From assembly GCA_016220165.1 (NCBI GenBank), contig JACRIE010000010.1, positions 1-64,000 on the forward strand: a stretch of 64,000 nucleotides of DNA, given 5' to 3'. The notes below the pieces were generated by a model that was not told the origin of the DNA, did not search any database, and was given only the letters and a program-made list of their open reading frames with translations. How positions within the stretch are numbered: position 1 is the stretch's first letter; each line of letters begins with the position of its first letter. The translations under genes were made by a program, and so were the position numbers. The DNA comes from Candidatus Peregrinibacteria bacterium (GTDB lineage Bacteria; Patescibacteriota; Gracilibacteria; UM-FILTER-43-11; JACRIE01). This document shows positions 22,659 through 32,437 of the stretch, in pieces.

Positions 22659-23384
22659 TTAGAGAAGGAAGCTCGAGACGTAGTTGATCACCGCGGGCGC
22701 GAGCAGTCCTATAATGAGACCGATAATCGCTCCGAGAATCGCTTTACGGGCTTTGGACGTCTTTTGTTCATCGCCGGCGGCCGTGGCGTATTGAAGCCCG
22801 CCCCAGATCATGATAATGACGGAAACCGTGACCACGACCCAGCGTAAGAGTCCCATCGCGCGCTGAAAGAGGGAGCCCAAATCCTTAGTGACTCCGGGTC
22901 CGGTCGCCGTGGCCGAGAATTTGGCGTCCGAGCCGTCGCAGTCTTCATCGATGCCGTTGTCGGGGATGTCATACGCGCCGGGACGGACGGAAGAACCCGA
23001 AACGGAAGGAACCTTGGAAGAATCGTAAATACCGCTGGCAGGGTCGATCAAAGTGGCGTCGCATCGGCTAGGTTCGGCCCCCTGCTTAAAGCCGAGGTTA
23101 TCGCAATCCGCATCCTGAGTTTTGGCCGCGCCGGCCTTGTACGTGTCAAAAAAGTTTTGCCACTGGGCAACGCTGTAGTTGCCATTGGGATTAAAGTCTT
23201 TGGGTAAAAGCGTTTGCGCTGAGGAAGTGGTCAGCGTGATCGCGCCGTCGCCATCCGCGTCCTGGCAGGAAGCGGCCAGAGAGCGTGGCGCGATAAAACC
23301 AAACGTCAAAAGAACGCTCAGCAGGCTTAAGAGAATTTTTGGAGTGGAAGTCTTCATGGAAAAACGTTTTATTTTATTGTTCAA
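22659..23384 (-). CDS. Secreted protein with MopE-like metal-binding motif and C-terminal VirB2/pilin-like TM pair
   Basis: DIPDNGIDEDCDGSD; WVVVTVSVIIMIWGGLQYATAAGDEQKTSKARKAILGAIIGLIIG. Confidence 0.7.
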   Translation of the reverse strand: MNNKIKRFSMKTSTPKILLSLLSVLLTFGFIAPRSLAASCQDADGDGAITLTTSSAQTLLPKDFNPNGNYSVAQWQNFFDTYKAGAAKTQDADCDNLGFKQGAEPSRCDATLIDPASGIYDSSKVPSVSGSSVRPGAYDIPDNGIDEDCDGSDAKFSATATGPGVTKDLGSLFQRAMGLLRWVVVTVSVIIMIWGGLQYATAAGDEQKTSKARKAILGAIIGLIIGLLAPAVINYVSSFLL

Positions 23385-23460
23385 AAAAAGTATACAGTAG
23401 AAAAGGGCGGGGGCAAGAGGGAATATTAAATAATAATTGACAATTTCTAATTTATAATTT

Positions 23461-24030
23461 CTAATTTAATCTCAGGTAATTCACCAGCGCGTTGACCAGC
23501 GCATACGCAAGCGCTCCGAGCGCGAACCCGATCAGCGCGTATTGGAAAGCGCGGCGCGCTTTAAGTATTTTTTCCGTGTCACCAGAGGCCGTGGCATATA
23601 AAATTCCGCTGTAAGACATCATGATCACCGTGAAGACGCCGATCAGACCGGTGAGGATATTAGTGGCATTGCGGATCACCGTGGGAATCTCAGCCAGGGA
23701 GCCGGTCGCACCCTCGGCGGGCCGATGCAGGATTTGGAGAATAACGCCGGAAGAAAGCACGATCAGGATCGCGACCAGCGCGCCGAAGATCAATTGTTTG
23801 CCCGTGGTGATTCGTTCGTCATTGCCCGCGGAAAGAACGTAAAAGAACGCGCCCAGGACAATGAAGAAAACAGCAAATCCGAGAATGATTTGCGAGCCGT
23901 AACTCCACACGATAGAAACCAGACCGTCAAAGCTCGAGGCCTCGCCCAGCGCGGTTTGGTCCGCGAAAACGGTCAGCGGTGTGAACGCCGTCAAAAGCAT
24001 GCCGATAAAAAGGAGTGTTTTATTTTTCAT
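23461..24030 (-). CDS. TrbC/VirB2-like membrane protein with four TM segments
   Basis: YASGDTEKILKARRAFQYALIGFALGALAY; signal peptide; two pilin-like pairs. Confidence 0.7.
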   Translation of the reverse strand: MKNKTLLFIGMLLTAFTPLTVFADQTALGEASSFDGLVSIVWSYGSQIILGFAVFFIVLGAFFYVLSAGNDERITTGKQLIFGALVAILIVLSSGVILQILHRPAEGATGSLAEIPTVIRNATNILTGLIGVFTVIMMSYSGILYATASGDTEKILKARRAFQYALIGFALGALAYALVNALVNYLRLN

Positions 24031-26008
24031 TTTTTTTGGGTTTTAAACCCCCTTCTTCCCCCTTCTCAGGCGGACTTTTGAATTGCCCACCTGATAAGGG
24101 GGGTAGGGGGGTTTGTATTTCGGGGGCGTTAGGCATCTTCTCAGGCGCTTGCGCCACGGACGTCATCGTCACCTCCGTCTTGGATTCCGTCTTCGTCTCC
24201 GTCCGCGCGGACACGATCTCATTTTGAATCAGGAGCGCTTCCGCGTCGCCGGACGCCGCGCGCTTGGTGATTTCTTCGGTCACGGCTGTCACCACGCGTC
24301 GGTCACGGCTATCGGTCACTTGTTCAGGGAACGCCATCTTACTGATCCCTTCCTCTCGCGCGTGGCGCGAATCCCCGTGTTGGCTCAAAAGCCCGATCAG
24401 ATTTCGCGTGTCCGTCAGCGCGAGCTGCTGCGGCAAAAGGCTCGAGGCCGTTTCGATGTCCCGATGCTGAAGGCGAGGATATATATCCTCGCCTTCAGCA
24501 TCAACATCATTTACGTCCTTTTTCGTCGATTGTACAGGCATCACCGCGCCGATTTGTCGCTCAAAGAACCCTTTGAATTTATCCACGAAATTGACGCCCT
24601 GAAGGGGCGATGATTCACCCTGAAGGCGAGAATATATATTCTCGCCTTCAGGGGTATTTACATTTTTTTCTTCCGAACGGATTGTTTCGCGCTCACGCAA
24701 GCGGTTGTTTAGGCTCACCTTTTCCTGCATCGTGTTCAGCGCCCACGCGAAATGTTTTTGCCGCGTCAGCGCAAAGGCGAACAAAAGAGGCAGGTAGAGC
24801 ATGGCCAGGAAAACCAGATATTCCATCATCTGCGCCGGAGTCGAAAGCGTGTTCGGCACGGTCTGTCCCGGCAGATAGAACGCCAGATTGGACAGCATGC
24901 CGAACGACGTCGTACTCGTATAAGCGCTGGTCAGCGGCAGTCCCGCCAGTTTCCAGATATTTACTACAAGCGCGATGCCGAGCGCGGCAAGGGGTCCGAT
25001 AAAAAGCCATCGTCCATACCACGAGAGCCATTGGTAAAAATACCCGCGCGTGGCGTTAAAAATCGCCAGGAAAAAGAGCAGGGGAGACAGAATCAAGAGC
25101 GCCCACAAAAGAACCGCGCGCAACATGAAGATCACCGCGAGCATGAAATAAGCGAGCCCGGTAAGCGCCAACATGGCAAAATGGAAAAAGATGCTTTCCA
25201 CAGGCGGATCCTCCGTGGTGATTTGCGCCACCAAAGGCTGGTCGCCATTCGTTCTAAGCTGATAGGGCACCTGGCCTTCGCGGCGTTCGGGCATCGCGAC
25301 GCCCAACGTGGCCGCGTCTTCCCACGCGGCTTTCTGAAATTGTAAATTAATCGTTTTGGTCGTGTGCGTCAGCGTCGTGGCGGACGCCTGAGTGAAGGCC
25401 GTGGCCTCCACATAATCCGGCGTGCGCACCACATCCGTGATCGCGATTCTGTTCGCGCCGTCCGTTAAAAACGATTTCTGAATCAAATTACTGCCATCGA
25501 TGATCAATTGATTCAGCGGCAGCGCGAAATTAATAAACACCACGGCAAGGGCATACACCAGCATAACGCGGCGCAGGGTCGCGCGCGGGATGAAACTGTT
25601 AAAAAGCCACAGCCCGGCAATGGCCAAAAGGCCAAGGATGAATAAGCCATTCACAATCGTGAGAACTTTTTGGTACGTCGCGCGGATCGCGGAATTTTGA
25701 ATTCCCGATTCCTGGATATTCAAAGACCATCCAAGCGCTTCCTTGCCGCGAATCAGGAATTGCAGTCCCGCCGTGAGCCACTGATCCGATTGCCACGGCC
25801 GTCCCAGCGTGTCGCTCGTCGGCGACCCCGTCGCGATCTCCGGCGCCGTGGCCGGACTCGTCCGCGTGGGCGAAAGCGGCGTATCCTGAGCGTTCAATTG
25901 ACGGGTCGAACCGTCCGCCGCAAAAGCGGACATGGCTGTAAGCCCCAGGCACAGAACCACCAGCAATACTCCGACTCCTGTTTTGATTTTGATTTTGTTT
26001 TTGATCAT
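24020..26008 (-). CDS. VirB6/TrbL-like polytopic membrane protein with cytosolic tail carrying two palindrome-encoded peptides
   Basis: Multiple TM helices; tail contains PEGENIYSRLQG and DAEGEDIYPRLQH. Confidence 0.7.
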   Translation of the reverse strand: MIKNKIKIKTGVGVLLVVLCLGLTAMSAFAADGSTRQLNAQDTPLSPTRTSPATAPEIATGSPTSDTLGRPWQSDQWLTAGLQFLIRGKEALGWSLNIQESGIQNSAIRATYQKVLTIVNGLFILGLLAIAGLWLFNSFIPRATLRRVMLVYALAVVFINFALPLNQLIIDGSNLIQKSFLTDGANRIAITDVVRTPDYVEATAFTQASATTLTHTTKTINLQFQKAAWEDAATLGVAMPERREGQVPYQLRTNGDQPLVAQITTEDPPVESIFFHFAMLALTGLAYFMLAVIFMLRAVLLWALLILSPLLFFLAIFNATRGYFYQWLSWYGRWLFIGPLAALGIALVVNIWKLAGLPLTSAYTSTTSFGMLSNLAFYLPGQTVPNTLSTPAQMMEYLVFLAMLYLPLLFAFALTRQKHFAWALNTMQEKVSLNNRLRERETIRSEEKNVNTPEGENIYSRLQGESSPLQGVNFVDKFKGFFERQIGAVMPVQSTKKDVNDVDAEGEDIYPRLQHRDIETASSLLPQQLALTDTRNLIGLLSQHGDSRHAREEGISKMAFPEQVTDSRDRRVVTAVTEEITKRAASGDAEALLIQNEIVSARTETKTESKTEVTMTSVAQAPEKMPNAPEIQTPLPPLSGGQFKSPPEKGEEGGLKPKKNEK
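24463..24502. repeat. Perfect 40-nt palindrome inside the VirB6-like ORF
   Basis: GATGCTGAAGGCGAGGATATATATCCTCGCCTTCAGCATC. Confidence 0.95.
24618..24653. repeat. Perfect 36-nt palindrome inside the VirB6-like ORF, same family
   Basis: CCCTGAAGGCGAGAATATATATTCTCGCCTTCAGGG. Confidence 0.95.
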
Positions 26009-26071
26009 CCTTCTTCACTCAAACCTAAAATTTATAATCTGTTAATTATACCATATAGAGGAAGGAAAAGC

Positions 26072-26262
26072 AAAAAAATAGGAGAGAAACTCACCCCGTC
26101 GCAGTCAGGGGAATTTTTACCCTCTCTGGGTAGAGAGGGTAAAAATTTTTGGGTTTATTAACTCAGGCGCCCCTCTATGAGCCTGTCCCGCACGAAGTTG
26201 CGGATAGAGAGGGGGTGTTGCCAACCGGTTGCGAACGGGGTGAGTTTCTCTCCTATTTTTTT
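26072..26262. mobile_element. Terminal-inverted-repeat hairpin element, copy 2
   Basis: AAAAAAATAGGAGAGAAACTCACCCCGTCGC ... GCGAACGGGGTGAGTTTCTCTCCTATTTTTTT. Confidence 0.8.
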
Positions 26263-26296
26263 GGAATTTTCTTTTATTTATGCTATAATACAATCG

Positions 26297-26542
26297 ATGA
26301 AATCGACAAAAATTTTTACTTACACCGTCGTTTTTGAGAAATCCAGGGAGGGCGGCTATGTGGCCTATGTGCCTCTTTTGCCGGGTTGCATGACTCAGGG
26401 TGAGACTTTCGAGGAAGCCAAAGACAATATTAAAGACGCTATTGCCGGTTATCTTGCGGTACTCCGCGAGGATGGCGATGCGATTCCGATAGAAGATGAC
26501 GAACACATCGCGGCAACGGTTGCGGTTCCGATAGCAGCTTAA
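26297..26542 (+). CDS. hicB: HicB-family antitoxin
   Basis: FTYTVVFEKSREGGYVAYVPLLPGCMTQGETFEEAKDNIKDAIAGYL. Confidence 0.92.
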   Translation: MKSTKIFTYTVVFEKSREGGYVAYVPLLPGCMTQGETFEEAKDNIKDAIAGYLAVLREDGDAIPIEDDEHIAATVAVPIAA

Positions 26543-26556
26543 TTCATTCATCGCCT

Positions 26557-26787
26557 GTGTCCGATCGTATTTCCCAACTCAAACCGAAAGAATTAATGCG
26601 CGCCCTGGAAAAGCTGGGGTTTATTTTTCGTAGACAAACGGGAAGTCATGCCATCTTCCGTTACCCAAAGACCTGTCGTTTTGCCATTGTTCCCGTCCAT
26701 GCGCGGGACATTAAACGGAGTTTGCTTTTTGGCCTGCTTAAACAAGCCGATATATCCATAGAGGATCTAAGAAAAGCGTTACGCTAG
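26557..26787 (+). CDS. hicA: HicA-family mRNA interferase toxin
   Basis: LKPKELMRALEKLGFIFRRQTGSHAIFRYP. Confidence 0.92.
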   Translation: MSDRISQLKPKELMRALEKLGFIFRRQTGSHAIFRYPKTCRFAIVPVHARDIKRSLLFGLLKQADISIEDLRKALR

Positions 26788-26907
26788 GATTTTTTCAATT
26801 GGATCAAAAAAACAGGGTGAGTTTTTCTCTCCCTCAAATCATGGTCCCATTTTTTTGAATTCAAAAAGCCAAAAAACAAAAGAAATTCTTTGGAATTTTG
26901 TCAAAAG

Positions 26908-27071
26908 AAACTCACCTCTGCCTGCCGGCAGGCAGGCCAACCCCTCTCTACCCAGAGAGGGGCTTTTTGTTTAAGTGCCCCGCCCAGGCGGGGCACTTCG
27001 ATTACTCACTTCTCAGGCCCCCTCTATGGATAGAGAGGGGAAGTTCCCTCGATTACAAACGGGGTGAGTTT
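26908..27071. mobile_element. Terminal-inverted-repeat hairpin element, copy 3
   Basis: AAACTCACC ... CGGGGTGAGTTT with internal CCCCTCTCTACCCAGAGAGGGG hairpin. Confidence 0.65.
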
Positions 27072-27181
27072 CGCCAAAATCCACTCATCATATTTTAAAA
27101 GACTGTCAACCAAAGTGAATTGAACCAAAAGCCAAAATTTGGTATAATGTAAAGATTTAAAAACTTTATAAAACCAAAAAC

Positions 27182-28846
27182 GTGAATAAAAAAGTTTTAA
27201 AAAGCGCGGCATTCGTGGCCGCAACGGGAGTGATACTTGTGGCCGCATTTTGGTTACTTGGAAGTCCTGCGGGAAAGAGGATCGTCCAAATCATTTCGCC
27301 GAAGTTGCTGACGGCGGACACGACATCCAGCGGCGACTCAGGCTATCGCAAATGTTCAACGTCGACACACGATTATAAATTTAATCCAGACGCACATCTA
27401 GAGGTAAAGCCTATAGGAACTACAATAATGATAACCAATAATTTGAATCCTTCGAGTGAGACATTATTGGTGAAGTGGGTGAACCAGCAAGATTTTTCCA
27501 ATCCTAACTATGATTTTTCTTATCAGCTTCTTGCTGAATGTCTTAGTAATGATAACGGAACGTATCAATATCAATTCATTAATAGATTTTCGTGTTCCCC
27601 ATACCATCCTTCGACTGGATCATCATATTATGTTTTTCAATGTAGATATATTTATGCCAATATTTTAGACGTCGACTTTGGAATCAGCCCGAATATTCTA
27701 TCGCCAATTGTTGTAGGAAGTTCCTACAACATAGGAGCTATAACGGGCGTAGGAGGAACAAAAAATGCTTATTATACAGCGAATCCAAGATCAAGTCCGA
27801 TACCAAATCCATACACATTTACGGCTGGCCACGGAAACCTTATAAAAAATACGGATGACACTTATACTTACACTCCGACAACGACAGGAGAGGATTATAT
27901 TCAGGTGGTTGATACTTACAATTCATTAAATTTCAAACGAGCGACCTTTACAGTTGTGTCATCCACCACGATCACCGTAAATCCACCCAATCCAGCCACG
28001 GTCACTGTCGGTCAAACATACGAAGATGCCGGCGCGACCGCCCAGGATAGCGATGGAAGTAATCTTAACGTTATAACGACCGGAATGGAGACCGTGAACA
28101 CTATGAGCGCTAGTGATGCAGGGGCGCGTACGATCACCTATTCGGCGACGGGTTCATCCGGGGCAACTGCCACGGCCACGCGGACCGTCAACGTGGTCCT
28201 GGATACGGTCGACCCCGTCATCACCGTAAACCCAGCGTCGAAGACGGTACGCCAATGGGCATCTTATACGGAAGCCATGGATGCGGGCGTGACAGCCAAC
28301 GACAACATCGATCACAATATTTCACATAAAGTGACAAGAACTGGTGGATGGCCGGTGGATACCAGCACTCCAGGCGATAAGACCATCACCTATTCCGTGA
28401 CAGACTCTTCTGGCAACGTTGCCACGGCCACGCGAACTGTGACTGTGGAGGCGCGCGCCTGTAACAACACGTTTGAACTGCAGAATAAAAAAAATGAGAA
28501 AATAGTCGGCAAAGGCCATGAGCCAACCCCCGAGGAAGGAACGCTCAACGTTACTCCGGGGCAAGCTTACTTGATCAATATAAAGGATGCCGCGACCCCA
28601 GCTCCCAATCCAACGTTGGATTCAATTACAGGTACGACTCTTCTGCCGGCGGCCATAGAATATACCCCTGGAAATCCCTATGTACTAATCAGTATTAACT
28701 CCAGTGCTACACCGGGCCAGGCCGGTATTTTGAAAGTTCAGGATAATGATGCCCCAACCCCCGCGAATTGTTGGGCAAAAGTTAAATTCGTCGTACCTGA
28801 AGGAAGAACGGCAATCCACAAGGTCGCCCCAGGCCGGCATGAATAA
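27182..28846 (+). CDS. Secreted surface protein with DUF5011-like Ig domains
   Basis: TM/signal N-terminus; TITVNPPNPATVTVGQTYEDAGATAQDSDG; DPVITVNPASKTV. Confidence 0.75.
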   Translation: MNKKVLKSAAFVAATGVILVAAFWLLGSPAGKRIVQIISPKLLTADTTSSGDSGYRKCSTSTHDYKFNPDAHLEVKPIGTTIMITNNLNPSSETLLVKWVNQQDFSNPNYDFSYQLLAECLSNDNGTYQYQFINRFSCSPYHPSTGSSYYVFQCRYIYANILDVDFGISPNILSPIVVGSSYNIGAITGVGGTKNAYYTANPRSSPIPNPYTFTAGHGNLIKNTDDTYTYTPTTTGEDYIQVVDTYNSLNFKRATFTVVSSTTITVNPPNPATVTVGQTYEDAGATAQDSDGSNLNVITTGMETVNTMSASDAGARTITYSATGSSGATATATRTVNVVLDTVDPVITVNPASKTVRQWASYTEAMDAGVTANDNIDHNISHKVTRTGGWPVDTSTPGDKTITYSVTDSSGNVATATRTVTVEARACNNTFELQNKKNEKIVGKGHEPTPEEGTLNVTPGQAYLINIKDAATPAPNPTLDSITGTTLLPAAIEYTPGNPYVLISINSSATPGQAGILKVQDNDAPTPANCWAKVKFVVPEGRTAIHKVAPGRHE

Positions 28847-28849
28847 ATT

Positions 28850-28985
28850 ATAAGTTAATTTCCAATTTCCAATTTCTAATAAAATTTTAAATGTCTAATT
28901 CTAAAAAATACGAATTTAATTTGGACATTGAAGATTGGAAATTCATTGGAAATTGGATATTGGAAATTAGTAATTAGAACTTTAT
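28850..28985. repeat. TTAGAAAT/TTGGAAATT word repeat in leader of next CDS
   Basis: Multiple TTTCCAATTTC / GGAAATTGGATATTGGAAATTAG words on both arms. Confidence 0.7.
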
Positions 28986-28989
28986 ATTT

Positions 28990-31900
28990 ATGACTTTCAA
29001 AAACAAGCTCATCACCGGCGTCCTTCTGGCCGCGGCCACGGGTGGAATCGTCTGGCTCGGCCTGTCGGTCGGGAGAAATGATTCCCAAAACAACCTGCGT
29101 CGGGCCGACATTGTATCGGTTGGAGGCGGCGAAGGAAATCTGCTCTTGGGCGATACCACGGCATGCCGAAGCGATAGCGATACCACGCTGTCCGTCGAGG
29201 GAGGCTCCGGGACTTATGATTGGTATGTGATGGGTATTTTTTCGGATGGAGAATACAGTTCCGCTTCGTATGATGTCCTGACTGGGACAAACAGTGCGGG
29301 GCAAACGATCCATGGCGGCGATCCGCTCACTCCTTTGGAAGGCTTAACCGGAACGGTAACATTCAAAGCGCCAAACAATCTCTCACTTACGGATCCCCAT
29401 TATTTTCAGATCAACGCCGTGGATAGCGGCGCGGAACCGAATTGGGACGGTGTGGTTTTTGACGTTAATATCGCTCCACCCTGCGTCACCAAATTAGAAT
29501 TCACGGATCCGTCTCCGATCAATCCGGTGACTCCCGATCCGACGGACAACAGCGTCACGATCAAAGGGATTCGGGCCACATTCAGCAGCGGGACACCGAA
29601 AACTTATACGACCGACGATACGGATTTTAACGCTCTTATGAACATCCTGAGAGTGCAGGCGACGCCCGATACCGGGGTCCGGATCGCGGGGAATAAGATT
29701 ATTATTCCTCAAAACCACGAAGCCATAAATATCAATTTGAGCATCAACGGCAGGTATATAGATTCTGCCGCGACAACGCCCGTTGTTACGGCAAGTCCGC
29801 TCATCATCGCCGCCAATTCCTGCATGGATCTCAAGGCCAACATCGTACAGGGAGAAGGGGAGGGCTTCACTGCCGGCGGGCCGGCATCGCCGCTCGACCC
29901 CGTCATGATCAAAGATGAGGTCCGCACGATTTATTCCCAGGGCGGAACGCAGGGGCAAAGCGGCGTCCAATACGCCTGGAAGAGCAGTGATAATAATGTG
30001 ATTGAAGTGAAGGCGCTCACTGACCAGCCCGGCAATCGCACTCTGCTCAATAATTCGAATGTGGGTTTAAGCGCCAATTTGCTTAATCCCGATACCAAAT
30101 TTACTATCACCACGCAGGCTACGGCAAAAAATTGCCAATCCACAACGACCGGGACCGCGCCCAATCAGGTCACGACATTGAACTCCTGCGACGTCGATGT
30201 CTCAGCGCTCGTCACCTATAATTTTCAGGGCGAAGAATATCCCGTCACAATCACTACGCCCACCGGCCCCCTGGCGAACAAGACCGTGACCGGGCAGGGA
30301 GTTTTGAGCGGGACGATTACGGGAGCGACGAGCCGCATCAGTAAAGCCAGCGGCGGCACTATCCGTGCCACCGGAACTTTGACGGGCAATGTGGGTGGGG
30401 ATGCCATTGGCGGCGTGATAGCCAATGTGACGATCGTCTATTCCATCGCGGCAGACCAATTGGTGGAAACGGACATGAGTTCACGGACTACGGTTGTAAC
30501 TAAAACAGGCACTCTCATCAAGAGTGACACGCTGATTCCGACCGAGGTTGATCCGCGTGGACAAGGCGACGCCGTCGTGACTAATTTTGCCGTTCTGAAG
30601 GCAAAGACGCCGGGCAGCGCCACCATTCTCGTGACGGACCAGGCGACGGGTTGCACGGCGCCTCTCGATATTGAAGTTAAAAGCGAAAAAATCACGGTCG
30701 AAAAGTTAGCGCAAACTCCAAGCGATATAATTGAAGTGGGAGATTCGCTTCAGGTCAAAGCGCTTCGCGGCTTCAGACATACGGAAGATCCTGTCGCGGA
30801 CGATCGCACCGATATAACCAATAGCGTCACATGGACTTCGGACAACACCCAAGTTGCCACGGTGAGCAACACCGGTCGCGTGACAGCCATTGCCCCAGGC
30901 ACGGCGAATATCACCGCGGCCTACACAAGGCAGGGTGAGGGAAGTACATCTGTCGTTTCCGAAGGCCGCGTCACGATCCGCGTGAACGCGATCACCGATC
31001 TTGATTTAACGCTCGATCTGGCCGCCATTGCTCAATTGAGCCAGGATCAGAAAGCCGAGATCAACAAGACCATCGCGCTCGCGATCAACTCGATCAGCGT
31101 GGTCAGCAAAACACTCACCATCCAGGGGCATCCATTCACTATCGGTGAACCTTCCGGAACTTTCACTAATAAAATAGACCATATCAAAGCGATTCGCGAT
31201 GCGTTGATTACCGACATTAACACGGTAACGGAAGGCGCGACCGGTACCGGTGTCGTGGCGGTCGCCCATCCGACTTTAGTGGGCGTCATGGTTCTCAACA
31301 AGAGCGATCATACCGCGCTTATGATTAGCGCCACGGCGGATCCTCAGGATCTTACGATCCAGCCGCAAGTGAGCCGGACCGTCACGCTGGATCGGACGCT
31401 GACCTATCCCGCGCAATTGCTCGCGGAATATGACAACGGTCTTACCCGACGATTCACGAGCCGCACCGTCACATGGGTCAACACGCCCATCAACACGCTC
31501 CATGACGCGTCGCTGCAGGGCGGCCTCTTTAAAGCCGGCGAGATTCGCGGCGCGTCACGCGTGCACGTGAAAATTGAAAACAACGGTTTGGGCCGCGAAG
31601 TCGTCAGTAACGACTTAACCTTTGAAGTCCCGAACAAGCCCTTTGTTGAATACGCCCAAATCGTCGGCAACAGCACCGTAGTCCGTGGCGCCACGCTTCA
31701 ATTGGCCATCAAAGTGACCGATGCGGACACGATGGGCGATTTACAAAATATCGAAGTGTTGCTTGCCAAAGTAGGGTCCGCCGCTCCCGCCCCAACGACC
31801 TTTGACGCGATTGTCGCGGATTCAGCCACTCAAATCTTCAACATCCAGACTTTCCTGGATCAGGTGACGGTGAATCCACCGGCAACGCCTCCCGTGGTTG

Positions 31901-32295
31901 ATCCTCCTCCGGCTGGTGACCAGTCTGGCTTTATCCCCGCCGCGTACGCGGAAGATGCGGATACCGTAGTCCAGCCATTCAGCAAGATCTTCACCTTACC
32001 CATCAAGATCCCGGAACTCGCTGATCTGACCGATGGAACCTACAAACTGCTCGTCCAAATCACGGACAAATCAGGCCAGAGCGTTAAATTCGTGCGCGAT
32101 ATTCAAGTCGGCGTTGCCGCTTCCGGAGACGTGAATGGCGATGGCCGTCTCAATATCAACGACGCGATCATGGCGTTCCGCTTCTTCACTGCAGCTGCTA
32201 CGCCAACCACTAATCAGCTCGCGGCCATCGATCTCGACCACAGCGGTCAAATCGACCTGACCGAGGTGATCACGTTGCTACGCAAAATCCTCTAA
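28990..32295 (+). CDS. Large surface protein with Big_2-type Ig domain and C-terminal dockerin-like domain
   Basis: TSDNTQVATVSNTGRVTAIAPGTANITA; C-terminus GDVNGDGRLNINDAIMAFRF...AAIDLDHSGQIDLTEVITLLRKIL. Confidence 0.82.
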   Translation: MTFKNKLITGVLLAAATGGIVWLGLSVGRNDSQNNLRRADIVSVGGGEGNLLLGDTTACRSDSDTTLSVEGGSGTYDWYVMGIFSDGEYSSASYDVLTGTNSAGQTIHGGDPLTPLEGLTGTVTFKAPNNLSLTDPHYFQINAVDSGAEPNWDGVVFDVNIAPPCVTKLEFTDPSPINPVTPDPTDNSVTIKGIRATFSSGTPKTYTTDDTDFNALMNILRVQATPDTGVRIAGNKIIIPQNHEAININLSINGRYIDSAATTPVVTASPLIIAANSCMDLKANIVQGEGEGFTAGGPASPLDPVMIKDEVRTIYSQGGTQGQSGVQYAWKSSDNNVIEVKALTDQPGNRTLLNNSNVGLSANLLNPDTKFTITTQATAKNCQSTTTGTAPNQVTTLNSCDVDVSALVTYNFQGEEYPVTITTPTGPLANKTVTGQGVLSGTITGATSRISKASGGTIRATGTLTGNVGGDAIGGVIANVTIVYSIAADQLVETDMSSRTTVVTKTGTLIKSDTLIPTEVDPRGQGDAVVTNFAVLKAKTPGSATILVTDQATGCTAPLDIEVKSEKITVEKLAQTPSDIIEVGDSLQVKALRGFRHTEDPVADDRTDITNSVTWTSDNTQVATVSNTGRVTAIAPGTANITAAYTRQGEGSTSVVSEGRVTIRVNAITDLDLTLDLAAIAQLSQDQKAEINKTIALAINSISVVSKTLTIQGHPFTIGEPSGTFTNKIDHIKAIRDALITDINTVTEGATGTGVVAVAHPTLVGVMVLNKSDHTALMISATADPQDLTIQPQVSRTVTLDRTLTYPAQLLAEYDNGLTRRFTSRTVTWVNTPINTLHDASLQGGLFKAGEIRGASRVHVKIENNGLGREVVSNDLTFEVPNKPFVEYAQIVGNSTVVRGATLQLAIKVTDADTMGDLQNIEVLLAKVGSAAPAPTTFDAIVADSATQIFNIQTFLDQVTVNPPATPPVVDPPPAGDQSGFIPAAYAEDADTVVQPFSKIFTLPIKIPELADLTDGTYKLLVQITDKSGQSVKFVRDIQVGVAASGDVNGDGRLNINDAIMAFRFFTAAATPTTNQLAAIDLDHSGQIDLTEVITLLRKIL

Positions 32296-32299
32296 TAAA

Positions 32300-32420
32300 A
32301 TCAATAATTTCTAATTACCTAATTAACCTAAATAATACCAAAGTTCCAGGTTCTAAATTAGACATTAAATCATTGTAATTTGTTCATTTTTTAGAAATTA
32401 GTAATTAGAAATTTTAACTG
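32300..32420. repeat. TTAGAAAT-word repeat in leader of next CDS
   Basis: AATTTCTAATTA...TTTAGAAATTAGTAATTAGAAATTT. Confidence 0.65.
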
Positions 32421-32437
32421 TTTTAGCCCAAAAAATT

